A DNA stretch of 21,820 nt from CAYQAJ01 sp964415245 (GCA_964415245.1 CAYQAJ010000056.1:1-21820); one strand, 5' to 3'. Shown: positions 7,962 to 16,465, counted from the first letter of the stretch. The notes: generated by a model not told the origin, from the letters alone. Numbers and translations are program-made.

Positions 7962-9602
7962 ATGATCGCGCTGCACATTCGAGTCAAGGCTGCCCTCCTG
8001 CTGCTTATGGCCTGTTCGGGACTATCCTGCAGCGGCAATTCCGGCCTCCCTACGACATCGTCTACAGGCCCATCCGTTGGGGCGAACACTGGTACTGAGG
8101 TGTCGAACCCGCGCATTCGTATTTCAAAGGAGACGACGTACCTTGAAGGCCCGCTGACCGACGACGGCTACGTCGATTACATCGCCGCGATGGATGAGCG
8201 CCTGTCTGAAGGGGTCACGCCCGAGAACAACGCCGCGGTCCTTCTTTGGCAATGCTGGGGTCCGCGAGGATTGTCGGCCGTGAACCAAGAGGAGTTTTTT
8301 GCCCGTTTGGGAATGGACGTTCCGCCCGTCGAGGGTTCCTATTTCTTGACGCCATACGAGTACGAACACAACATCGTTCCTGGACTCGGGGATCAACCCG
8401 GGATCGATGCATCAGGCCAGATATCAGACATGGCACGGGGTGAACCTTGGACCGCGGCAGATTTTCCATCGATCGCCGAATGGCTGGCTGCGCAAGAGAA
8501 ACCGCTGGCGATAGCGGTCGAGGCGACTAGGCGACCGCGATATTATCAGCCTGTCATCGCCGGCGATCCGCCTGTGTTGAATGCCACGCCGCTGGAGGGA
8601 GTTCGTGAATTCCGCCTTGCGTCGCTTGCACTCGTTGTCCGCGCGCTACTTGCCATTGGGGAAGGCGAGCTCGATGCCGCATGGCGCGATATTCTTGCAG
8701 TTCGTCGTATGGCGCGTTTGATCGCCCAGGGATTTTCACAGTTCGAAGGGCTCGTCGGCATCGCGCTGGACGGTATGGCATGCTCAGCCGCGCAGCAACT
8801 GTTGCGACGATTTGCGCTGACTGCTGACCAGGCACGGGCCATGGAACGCGAATTGCGCGCATTGCCATTGCTGCCGTCGATGGCCCACAAAGAGGACGTG
8901 GGGCAGCGCTGTGGGCAGCTTGATTTGACGATAGCCATTGCGCGCTACAGCCCGCGGCGCGTTGCGCTGCTCCTGAACGATGCTCCGCCGGATAAGGATC
9001 CATTGCTAGCTATGTCGAGCGCCCTGTCTGCTTTGACGATCGACTGGGACGAAGCGCTCATGCAGACTAACGACTGGCACAACCGACTGGTAGCGGCTGC
9101 GCGCGTGCCGACTTTCGCCGAGCGCGACAAGGAATTGGCGATGATCGAAGAAGAATTGGATAGGCTGACCTCGTCACATGTACGCCGACTGGCCAACTTC
9201 GCTCGAAGTGGCAAGCAGGACGGGAATGTGAGTGAGGGCTGGGGAAGTGCTGTGGGCACACTGCTTACCGGGATATATCGGCCAGCATTTCGCACCATGT
9301 GCAAGTCGGAGGATCGCCAAGCGATGAACTTCGACATCACAAGGATCGGTTTTGCCTTGGCTGGCTACAAGGCCGACCACGGTGAGTATCCCGATTCGCT
9401 CAACGTATTAGCGCCAGGTTTCATTCCCGAATTGCCGCTTGATCGATTCATCGACAAATCGTTGCTTTATGTGAAGACTGACGACGGCTATGTACTATAC
9501 AGCGTCGGTCCAAATATGGCGGACGATGGTGGCAACGACGAGAAGTCGCAGACACCGGCCGACGACATTGTCTTGCGTATCAGCTCACGCCACAAACCCT
9601 GA
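7962..9602 (+). CDS. Lipoprotein with GspG-like C-terminal tail, paralog C
   Basis: This complete copy has 546 residues. The N-terminus (ALLLLMACSGLSCSG) is lipoprotein-like, most plausibly with Cys18 after LMA, although Cys23 is also possible. Residues about 51-101 contain the conserved family block (ETTYLEGPLTDDGYVDY, then EGVTPENNAAVLLWQC). The central region is alpha-helical with the family patterns RPRYYQPVIAGDPP and VPTFAERDKELA, both matched in paralog A. The tail at about 464-525 (ALAGYKADHGEYPDSL, IPELPLDRF, DGYVLYSVGPNMADDGG) is GspG-like. The 3' end overlaps the next start by one base (TGATG), so it is probably translationally coupled to the LRR lipoprotein. Base composition seems slightly less GC-rich than paralog A. 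No enzyme motif is seen and the function is unknown. Confidence 0.83.
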   Translation: MIALHIRVKAALLLLMACSGLSCSGNSGLPTTSSTGPSVGANTGTEVSNPRIRISKETTYLEGPLTDDGYVDYIAAMDERLSEGVTPENNAAVLLWQCWGPRGLSAVNQEEFFARLGMDVPPVEGSYFLTPYEYEHNIVPGLGDQPGIDASGQISDMARGEPWTAADFPSIAEWLAAQEKPLAIAVEATRRPRYYQPVIAGDPPVLNATPLEGVREFRLASLALVVRALLAIGEGELDAAWRDILAVRRMARLIAQGFSQFEGLVGIALDGMACSAAQQLLRRFALTADQARAMERELRALPLLPSMAHKEDVGQRCGQLDLTIAIARYSPRRVALLLNDAPPDKDPLLAMSSALSALTIDWDEALMQTNDWHNRLVAAARVPTFAERDKELAMIEEELDRLTSSHVRRLANFARSGKQDGNVSEGWGSAVGTLLTGIYRPAFRTMCKSEDRQAMNFDITRIGFALAGYKADHGEYPDSLNVLAPGFIPELPLDRFIDKSLLYVKTDDGYVLYSVGPNMADDGGNDEKSQTPADDIVLRISSRHKP

Positions 9603-10390
9603 TGAGCATTGGTATGGCATGCAGTACAATGGTTAGTCGAAATGTCGCGTGCCCAGCGATTCTCGCGGCGTTGCTGCTGAACATCGGATGTTCCGACTAT
9701 GGCGAGTTGGAAAGGCCGCTGAATAGCGATACTAGCGCGAAAACAATGGAGCAGGGAACTGAGGCTCCCGGGGAACCGACATTCGCCCACCAGCTCGCCG
9801 CCGTGCGCGAGGGAACGGCCGACTCGATTGTGCTCGAACGCACGACGGTCACCGCATACGACCTGGCACAATTGGAAGGCGTTATCAGTCTGAGGTGGTT
9901 GATGCTCGACGATGTGCCGGTTTCGGACGAGGCGCTGGCTCCGTTGGCAGCGCTGACGAATCTTGAGCGGCTCAAGCTGGGTCGTTGTCGTGTGGGCGAT
10001 CGGGGTATCGAGCACATTGCCGCGCTAAAAAACTTACGGCTGCTCAATTTGCCCGATGCGGAGTTTTCGGACGAAGCGCTCGCGCGAATCGCGGAGCTGC
10101 CTCAGCTCGAATTGTTGCGGTTCGGCAGTCCGCACGTGACCGATGCGGGAATGGCCCATGTGGCGCGAATGCCGTCGCTTCGCTGGCTCCACGTGATCGA
10201 CGTGCCGATCACCGATGCGTCGCTGGAGCATATCAAGGGCATGAAAAAGCTCGAATCGTTCTACGTCGACGGATCGAATCTGACCGACGACGGCATGAGC
10301 GACCTGGTCAAGTCGCGGCCCGACCTGCACTTCCACAAAGACCAGCAGCACCTCGACCGCGACCCCCGCCGGCACGACCATGAGCACTAG
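9602..10390 (+). CDS. Leucine-rich repeat lipoprotein
   Basis: The 262-residue product starts at an ATG that overlaps the TGA of paralog C by one base. A second in-frame ATG at 9629 would also keep the signal. The signal segment AILAALLLNIGC ends in Cys30; the lipobox is imperfect because Asn occupies position -3. From about residue 85 to 245 there are six to seven 23-24-residue leucine-rich repeats of the short bacterial type, with cores such as LTNLERLKLGRCRVGD, LKNLRLLNLPDAEFSD, LPQLELLRFGSPHVTD and MPSLRWLHVIDVPITD. The last twenty residues are His- and Asp-rich (ending RRHDHEH) and could bind metal. These repeats generally mediate protein binding, and no partner is evident. Coupling to paralog C suggests a shared role at the envelope. 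Confidence 0.85.
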   Translation: MSIGMACSTMVSRNVACPAILAALLLNIGCSDYGELERPLNSDTSAKTMEQGTEAPGEPTFAHQLAAVREGTADSIVLERTTVTAYDLAQLEGVISLRWLMLDDVPVSDEALAPLAALTNLERLKLGRCRVGDRGIEHIAALKNLRLLNLPDAEFSDEALARIAELPQLELLRFGSPHVTDAGMAHVARMPSLRWLHVIDVPITDASLEHIKGMKKLESFYVDGSNLTDDGMSDLVKSRPDLHFHKDQQHLDRDPRRHDHEH

Positions 10391-10725
10391 CGCGACCGGT
10401 ACTGGGCGGCGGCGCATGGCGCTGTTACGCCCCCTGCCCCAACGCCTGCTGACGCGGAACGCCTGCTGACGCGGAGACGCGGGGACACGGCGACGCGGTG
10501 AAAAGCAAGAGCGCATGGTCCGTGCCCGTCAGTGCCCGTCCGTGCTTGTCCGTGTTTCTCCGCGTTTGAGATTTGGCCTTTGGATATTGTTTGGGATTTG
10601 TGATTTGCGATTTGGAATTTGTCCCGCCAAGCCTGGCAACCGCTAGCACGGGCCCGATCATCCAAGTATACTGCCGTTTTACCCCTGCCCTCATTCGATG
10701 CCCACCTCGCAGGAGATGACTTCTG
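10391..10725. repeat. Repeat-rich spacer with degenerate short-period tandem repeats
   Basis: This 335-bp spacer lacks a supported gene. A 17-bp unit AACGCCTGCTGACGCGG is perfectly duplicated at 10441-10457 and 10458-10474, then decays into GACGCGG-type units to about 10500. At 10517-10567 there are degenerate units related to GTGCCCGTCC and TCCGTGTTTC. At 10568-10620 there are loose GATTTG units (GATTTGTGATTTGCGATTTG). Three different short-period arrays therefore lie back to back. Minus-strand open frames through them are low-complexity artefacts. The last 100 bp lead to an AGGAGATG ribosome site for the DUF3500 gene. A TATACT at 10667-10672 could be a -10 box but lacks a good -35. Confidence 0.7.
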
Positions 10726-11772
10726 ATGAAACGCCAGGCAGTTCTCGCAGGCGTACTCGTGCTGATGGCCGTGGCCGCGGTCAGTGCCCGGTATTTGCAC
10801 GTTAAGTCTGACTCGTCCGGAACGGAGATGACGGCGGCCGCCGAGAAGTACGTGGCGACGCTCAACGACGAGCAGCGGGCCAAGGCGGTAATGGACTTTG
10901 AAACGCCGCAGCGAGTCGGCTGGCATTTCATCCCCAAGGACGAGCGCAAGGGACTCCCGATCAAAGAGATGAACGACAACCAGCGCAAAGCCGCGTTAGC
11001 CCTGCTGCAATCGGCTTTGAGCGAGGTGGGATACGGCAAAGCCACCAAGATCATGGAGCTGGAGAAAATTCTGCTGGCGCTGGAAAAGGGGAGCGGCCCC
11101 TTGCGCGATCCGCAGCGGTACTTCTTCACGGTATTCGGCAAACCCACCGACGACGGGCGGTGGGGACTGAGCGTCGAGGGGCATCACCTGTCGCTGAATT
11201 TCGTGGTCGAGAAGGGGCACGTCGTCTCCTCGACGCCAACCTTCTTCGGGGCGAACCCGGCCACGGTCAAGAGCGAGGTCGAGAATGCACCGCCCGTCGG
11301 CACGCGCCTTCTCGCCGACGAAGAGCAAATCGCCTTCGACCTGCTCGGCACGCTTTCGGCCGAACAACGCAAAGAAGCGATTATCGCCGCCGAAGCGCCA
11401 CGCGAGATACGTGCTGCCGGCGAGGCCCAGCCCCCGCAAGCCGACCTCGAGGGAATTCCCGCCACAAAGCTGACCGAGAGCCAGAAGAAGATGCTTGGCT
11501 CGCTCATTGATGCCTACGCGCGCAATCTGCCCGACGACGTGGCCGACCATCGACTTGAGGAGATTCGCGAGGCGGGCGCCGATCACATCTACTTCGCCTG
11601 GGCCGGCCCCGACAAACCGGGCATCGGGCACTACTACCGAGTGCAGGGGCCGAACTTCCTGATCGAATTCGTCAATACACAGCCCGACGCAGCGGGCAAT
11701 CCGGCGAATCACATCCACTGCGTGTGGCGCGACCCGCGGGGGGACTTTGCAATTCCGGCGAAGGCCAATTAG
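10726..11772 (+). CDS. DUF3500 family secreted protein
   Basis: The product has 348 residues. Residues 1-22 (MKRQAVLAGVLVLMAVAAVSA) form a signal peptide or membrane anchor. The remainder shows the DUF3500 pattern: LNDEQRAKAVMDFETPQR near residue 46, then WHFIPKDERKGLPIKEM, a helical ALLQSALSEVGY segment, DPQRYFFTVFGKP, the EGHHLSLNF strand and TPTFFGANPA. A second helical LSAEQRKEA segment and a C-terminal HIHCVWRDPRGDFA follow. The family's function is not established; the conserved EGHHLS and HIH histidines suggest possible metal binding, which is my inference. The AGGAGATG ribosome site is well placed. The TAG stop overlaps the first base of the 127-bp inverted-repeat element that separates this gene from the convergent fdhA. 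Confidence 0.88.
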   Translation: MKRQAVLAGVLVLMAVAAVSARYLHVKSDSSGTEMTAAAEKYVATLNDEQRAKAVMDFETPQRVGWHFIPKDERKGLPIKEMNDNQRKAALALLQSALSEVGYGKATKIMELEKILLALEKGSGPLRDPQRYFFTVFGKPTDDGRWGLSVEGHHLSLNFVVEKGHVVSSTPTFFGANPATVKSEVENAPPVGTRLLADEEQIAFDLLGTLSAEQRKEAIIAAEAPREIRAAGEAQPPQADLEGIPATKLTESQKKMLGSLIDAYARNLPDDVADHRLEEIREAGADHIYFAWAGPDKPGIGHYYRVQGPNFLIEFVNTQPDAAGNPANHIHCVWRDPRGDFAIPAKAN

Positions 11773-11898
11773 AGCTTATCCAAAAGCCGTCCCAGAGAAG
11801 GGGACAGGCACAATTTGCTCCGCGGACCCCAGGAAAGCGGCGCAATATCCAACGGCTCAGCAAAATGAGCCAGTCCCCGACGGTTTTCGGATAAGCTC
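11772..11898. repeat. 127-bp imperfect inverted-repeat element between convergent genes
   Basis: The outer arms at 11772-11791 and 11879-11898 match as inverted repeats at 18 of 20 positions (GAGCTTATCC is perfect). The next arms at 11800-11819 and 11859-11878 match at 17 of 20 (GGGGAC...TTTGCT), with an 8-nt bulge on the left side. The ~39-bp centre has no clear pairing. It resembles REP- or MITE-type elements with the GGGGACxGGCxCA signature that I associate with planctomycete genomes. It overlaps the DUF3500 stop codon by one base and encodes the last 13 residues and the stop codon of FdhA. It could act as a bidirectional transcription barrier. Confidence 0.8.
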
Positions 11899-14691
11899 CT
11901 CGCTGGCAGCCTCGCCCGCTACCGCGACGGCGCATACCTTGTACTCGGGAATTTTCGCGATCGGGTCGAGTGCGGCGATCGTCAGGTTGTTCACGTTGGC
12001 CTCGCCGGGGAAATGGAAGTTCCCGAACACGATCCCCTCGGCCACGCGATCGGTGACGACGGCGCGGGCCTGCATCCGCCCCCTGCGCGAGGTGACGCGG
12101 AGCATCTGCCCGTCGCGCACCGCGAATCGCGCCGCGTCGCTCGGGTGAATCTCCAAGAGCGACTCGGGCACCGCTTCGAGCAGAGCCGGCGACCGACGCG
12201 TCAGCTCTCCACCGTGCCAGTGGTACAGCACGCGGCCCGTGGTTAAGAGCAGCGGGAAGTCGTCGTCGGGCAGCTCCTTCGCGTCGACGTGCTCGACGCG
12301 GTGAAACTTTCCCTTTCCCCGCGTGAACCGGCCCACGTGCAAAATCGGCGTGCCGGGATGGTCGGCCGAAGGGACCGGCCACTGCAAGCGGTCGCCGCGA
12401 TCGAGCCGAGCGTGGTTGACGCCGGCATACGACGGCGTGAGGGCGGCGATCTCATCCATAATTGCGCTCGCGCTTCGATACTCCCACCGCGCTTGCTGGC
12501 CCGACGGCGTTCGTCCCAATCGCGATAGGACGCGGCGCGCCAGATCGGCGATCGTCTCCCAGTCCGGCCGCGATTCGCCGGGCGGTTCGATCGCCTTGCG
12601 AATGAGCTGCACGCGCCGCTCGGTGTTGGTGTACGTCCCCTCCTTCTCGGCGAACGACGCGCCGGGCAACAGCACGTCGGCAAACGGGGCCGTCTCCGAT
12701 TCGAGGATCTCCTGCAAAACGACGAACGGAGCCGCTGCGAGACATGCGCGGGCATGGTTCACGTCGGGATCGGTCATGGCCGGGTCTTCGCCCAAAATGT
12801 AAAGGGCGGCGATCTTTCCCGCGCCAGCCTGCTCGATGATTTCGGTCACGGTGAGCCCGGGTTCACGCGGTAGCTCAACATCCGGTCCATCGCACGACCA
12901 CACGGAAGCGAACGTCGCGGCGACACCTTCGTCGGCGACCGACTGATAACCGGGATACACGTTGGGCAGAGCGCCCATATCGCAGGCGCCCTGCACGTTG
13001 TTCTGCCCGCGGAGGGGATTCACTCCGCCGCCGGGCATGCCCATGTTACCCAGCAGCATTTGCAAGTTGCCAAGGGCCAGCACGTTGAACACGCCGGTGG
13101 TGTGCTGCGTAATGCCCATGGCCCAGATCACCGCCATGGGGCGATGATCGGCCAGAAGATGCGCGGCGGCGACGATCTTTTCGGTCGACACACCGGTAAT
13201 CGCGGCCACGCGATCGGGCGAGTACGGACCTAGCGACGCGCGGAACTCGTCGAAACCCTCGCAGCGCTCGTCGATGAAGGCTTGATCGTGCTTGTCCGCC
13301 TCAACGATTGCGTGCATCAGGCCGTTGACGAGAGCGACATCGGTGCCCGGCCGGTGGCGCAGGTGCAGTGCGGCAAACTCGGCGATGTCGATGCGGCGCG
13401 GATCGGCCAGCACGATCTTCATACCGCGGCGCAGCACCGCTTGCCGAAGCATGGCGCCGAATACGGGATGCTGCTCGGTGGTATTGGAGCCGATAATGAG
13501 CGCTGCCGCGGCATGGTGGGCGATGTCGTCCATCGAATTGCTCATGGCGCCCGAGCCGAAGCACATGGCCAATCCCGCGACCGTCGAGCTGTGGCACAGC
13601 CGCGCGCAGTGATCGACGTTCTGCGTGCCCAACACCTGCCGGGCGAGCTTCTGCACCAGATAGTTCTCTTCGTTGGTACACTTGGCCGAAGCGAGAAGGC
13701 CCACCGCATCTCCGCCTTCGTTTTGCACGGCGCTCGCAAGCCGGTCGGCGCAAATGTCGAGCGCGGTGTTCCAGTCGACGTCGACCCAGGGACCGCGCGA
13801 CGCGAGATCCGCCAGTTTGGGGTGGCTCTCCAGCACATAGCGCCGCACTCTCGGAGTCGTAACGCGGTCGTCGTGATGCACGAATCCGTAGCCGTACCGC
13901 CCCTTAACGCAGAGTGACATGCCGTTGACCGGCGCCGCGGGATTCGAAGTAACGCGCACGATCTGCCCCGCCTTCACGTTCAAGTCGAACTGGCAACCCA
14001 CGCCGCAGTAGGGGCAGGTCGTCGTTACAAGTCGGTCGGCGACGCCAACATCCAGCGACATGCGATCGTCGAGTGCTCCCGTGGGGCAATAGGCGGCACA
14101 TGCACCGCACGACTCGCAGCGACCTTCGAGCATGGTGGTGTCGGTGCCCGCAATAATCTTGGCATCGTGCCCGCGGTAGCCGACCGACCACACAAACCGC
14201 CCCTGAATCTCATCGCATGCACGGATGCACCGCGTACACAGAATGCACTTGTTCAAGTCGACCCACACGAAAGGGTTGGGGTCGCTGCCCACGGCGTAGC
14301 GCGGAGCCGTGCGCGACTGCGACGGATCGGGCAGCGGCAAGCCATAGTGCCGCACCCAGTGCATCAGCTCGTTGTCGGGCCGATCGGGGCTGGCGTAGCC
14401 GACGTCGTGGTAGTTATCGAGCAGCATTTCGAGCACGAAGCGGCGCATGGCGGTCAGCTCGGCACTTTCGGTGCGAACGACGAGCCCCTCGGTGGCTGGC
14501 ATAGTGCATGCCGCGGCGGGTTGCTCAGCACCTTCCACCTCCACGACGCAGAGCCGACACGAGCCGACGGGCGAGAGGTCCTTGTGGTGGCACAGCGTGG
14601 GAATTGTCACGCCGATCGACTCGCCGGCCTCAAGCACGGTCTGGCCGTCGCTCGCTTCGACGCGCGTTCCGTTGATGGTGAGCGTGGGCAT
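11857..14691 (-). CDS. fdhA: Formate dehydrogenase alpha (catalytic, Mo-bis-MGD) subunit, NAD-linked type
   Basis: With the start at MPTLTING (ATG at 14691) the protein has 944 residues. An upstream ATG at 14805 would overlap the preceding gene and lengthen an otherwise canonical ferredoxin start. The N-terminal [2Fe-2S] domain has C34, C45, C48 and C62. Two ferredoxin [4Fe-4S] motifs follow (C149, C152, C155, C159 and C192, C195, C198, C202). The molybdopterin domain then has its own [4Fe-4S] motif (C226, C229, C233, C261). The catalytic site is HCARLCHSSTVAGL, with C366-H367 where some homologues have selenocysteine. The C-terminal molybdopterin-dinucleotide domain contains HWHGGELTRRSPAL. 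The His-Cys3 cluster motif of NuoG-like N-termini is missing. The last 13 residues come from the inverted-repeat element. It lies 40 nt after the NuoEF fusion, which would pass electrons to NAD+. Such proteins are also annotated fdhF. Confidence 0.93.
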   Translation of the reverse strand: MPTLTINGTRVEASDGQTVLEAGESIGVTIPTLCHHKDLSPVGSCRLCVVEVEGAEQPAAACTMPATEGLVVRTESAELTAMRRFVLEMLLDNYHDVGYASPDRPDNELMHWVRHYGLPLPDPSQSRTAPRYAVGSDPNPFVWVDLNKCILCTRCIRACDEIQGRFVWSVGYRGHDAKIIAGTDTTMLEGRCESCGACAAYCPTGALDDRMSLDVGVADRLVTTTCPYCGVGCQFDLNVKAGQIVRVTSNPAAPVNGMSLCVKGRYGYGFVHHDDRVTTPRVRRYVLESHPKLADLASRGPWVDVDWNTALDICADRLASAVQNEGGDAVGLLASAKCTNEENYLVQKLARQVLGTQNVDHCARLCHSSTVAGLAMCFGSGAMSNSMDDIAHHAAAALIIGSNTTEQHPVFGAMLRQAVLRRGMKIVLADPRRIDIAEFAALHLRHRPGTDVALVNGLMHAIVEADKHDQAFIDERCEGFDEFRASLGPYSPDRVAAITGVSTEKIVAAAHLLADHRPMAVIWAMGITQHTTGVFNVLALGNLQMLLGNMGMPGGGVNPLRGQNNVQGACDMGALPNVYPGYQSVADEGVAATFASVWSCDGPDVELPREPGLTVTEIIEQAGAGKIAALYILGEDPAMTDPDVNHARACLAAAPFVVLQEILESETAPFADVLLPGASFAEKEGTYTNTERRVQLIRKAIEPPGESRPDWETIADLARRVLSRLGRTPSGQQARWEYRSASAIMDEIAALTPSYAGVNHARLDRGDRLQWPVPSADHPGTPILHVGRFTRGKGKFHRVEHVDAKELPDDDFPLLLTTGRVLYHWHGGELTRRSPALLEAVPESLLEIHPSDAARFAVRDGQMLRVTSRRGRMQARAVVTDRVAEGIVFGNFHFPGEANVNNLTIAALDPIAKIPEYKVCAVAVAGEAASEELIRKPSGTGSFC

Positions 14692-14731
14692 GGACTGGCC
14701 TGCGGCGTAAGAGGCGGCCTGCTCGATGACG

Positions 14732-16465
14732 TTACCCAGACCGATCCACGGCAATGTCGAACTCCTGGCCGAAGCGAGCCAGGGCGCTTTCGATTGGCAA
14801 CGCAACCGACTGGCCCAGCCCGCACAGCGACGTAGCGTGCAGCATTCGCGCCAAGTGGGTGAGCCTTTCGCGATCGCCGGGTTTCGGGCCGTTTTCGACG
14901 AGGCGCTCGACCAGCATCCGCGCTTCGCGCGTACCCTCGCGGCACGGCGTACACTTGCCGCACGATTCGACTTCGAAGAACCGCAACAACCACAACAGCA
15001 ACTCGGGCGCGCGAACCGAATCGTCGAGCACCAGCATGCCGCCCGAACCGACGCTCACTCCCTGGTGCCGCGCGTCGAAGTCGATTCTTGCGTCGAGCGC
15101 CTCGGGCCCCACGATCGTTCCCGCCGCGCCGCCCGTGAGGGCCATGTGAAACTCGCCGCCATCTCTCATTCCACCGCCGAATTGGTCGAGCAATTGCCGC
15201 AGCGTCACGCCGAACGGGACCTCGACAACACCGGGGCGCGAAACGTGTCCAGTGATTGTGAACAGTTTCGTGCCGGCGCTGCCAGCCGTACCTATTGAGC
15301 GATACCACGCGCCGCCGCGTTCGACGATCGCCGGGAGGGCGCAAAGCGTTTCAACGTTATTGACCAGCGTGGGCAGTCCGTGCAGTCCGCTCATTGTGGG
15401 ATAGGGCGGACGGATACGCGGCTCCCCGCGCTTCCCTTCCAGTGATTCAAGCAGCGCCGTTTCCTCGCCGCAGATGTACGCGCCCGCACCGCGGTGTACG
15501 TGTACCGTAAACGAAAAGTCAATGCCGTCGATTTTCGGGCCCAAACGACCGGCCTCGAGCGCTTGCGCGATTGCCCGTTCGAGAATGCGTGCCGCCGCCT
15601 CATACTCGCCGCGAATGTAGATGATGCCGGTGTGCGCTCCGACGGCCCAGGCGGCCAGGGCCATTCCCTCCAGCACGAGGTGGGGATCCCCCTCCAAGAG
15701 CACGCGGTCTTTGAAGGCAGCGGGTTCCGATTCGTCGGCGTTACAGACGACGTACTTCGGTGAAGCGGCTTCGGCGGCGACGAACCGCATCTTGCGCGCG
15801 GTAGGAAAGCCCGCTCCACCGCGTCCCCGCAACCCCGATTGTTCGACCTCGGCCAGCACGCGCTCGGCAGGTTGTCGCAGCGCGGCCGACAACACGCTGT
15901 ACGCGCCGCTGGCCAGCGCGTCGTCGAGCGACGATGGATCGACGTTGCCGATGCGGGCCATCTTGATCCGTGTTTCGCCCGGCATCGGCTTGCCGTAATT
16001 CGGCGATGCACCGCGCCATCCCTGACTGACACGCGGAGCGGATTCGGGTGTGAGGGGCCCGCACGGCTCGTCGTCGACGAGGGCAGCCGGCGCGCGATCG
16101 CAGAGGCCGAGACAGCTTGTGCGCTCGACGGCCCACTTACGCGCATCGCATGCCGCCGCGACGGCGTTTTTCAGGCCCCCTGCTCCGCACGCCATGCACA
16201 CTGGACCGTCGCATACGCGCACGACGTGCGCCGCGCGCGGTCGCGTAGCCAGCATCGAATAGAACGAAGCGACGCCAAATGCCTGAGCCTGGGAGACTCC
16301 GACGGCGCCGGCCGCCGCCTGAACGACGCGCGGCTCCAAGTACCCGCACTGGGATTGGGTACGCTGCAGCACGGGCAACAGGTTTTCCGGCGCACGTCCG
16401 AGCGCGTTTATCGCGGCGTCGACGGCCGGGTCTCGCGGCGGCTCATAGTGCATTCTGGCTCGCAC
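14732..16465 (-). CDS. Fused NuoE-NuoF-like NADH-binding (diaphorase) subunit of formate dehydrogenase
   Basis: This 577-residue protein joins two subunits that are usually separate. Residues 1-160 are NuoE-like, with a thioredoxin-fold [2Fe-2S] site formed by C85, C90, C118 and C122. Residues about 170-577 are NuoF-like. They carry GLRGRGGAGFPT (211-222), the ADESEPAAFKDR FMN region, GAYICGEETALLESLEGKRG, and a [4Fe-4S] site of C502, C505, C508 (ESCGKCTPCREG) and C548. This is the architecture expected of an FdsG-FdsB fusion that reduces NAD+ with electrons from the alpha subunit. The GTG start at 16465 has GGTGA 6 nt upstream; an ATG four codons later is an alternative. It lies between focA (88-nt gap) and fdhA (40-nt gap), on the same strand. 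Confidence 0.9.
   Translation of the reverse strand: MRARMHYEPPRDPAVDAAINALGRAPENLLPVLQRTQSQCGYLEPRVVQAAAGAVGVSQAQAFGVASFYSMLATRPRAAHVVRVCDGPVCMACGAGGLKNAVAAACDARKWAVERTSCLGLCDRAPAALVDDEPCGPLTPESAPRVSQGWRGASPNYGKPMPGETRIKMARIGNVDPSSLDDALASGAYSVLSAALRQPAERVLAEVEQSGLRGRGGAGFPTARKMRFVAAEAASPKYVVCNADESEPAAFKDRVLLEGDPHLVLEGMALAAWAVGAHTGIIYIRGEYEAAARILERAIAQALEAGRLGPKIDGIDFSFTVHVHRGAGAYICGEETALLESLEGKRGEPRIRPPYPTMSGLHGLPTLVNNVETLCALPAIVERGGAWYRSIGTAGSAGTKLFTITGHVSRPGVVEVPFGVTLRQLLDQFGGGMRDGGEFHMALTGGAAGTIVGPEALDARIDFDARHQGVSVGSGGMLVLDDSVRAPELLLWLLRFFEVESCGKCTPCREGTREARMLVERLVENGPKPGDRERLTHLARMLHATSLCGLGQSVALPIESALARFGQEFDIAVDRSG

Noticed and set aside
14692..14805. Upstream ATG extending FdhA by 38 residues
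   Set aside because: It overlaps the NuoEF coding end by 74 bp, and the canonical ferredoxin-like start is MPTLTING at 14691.
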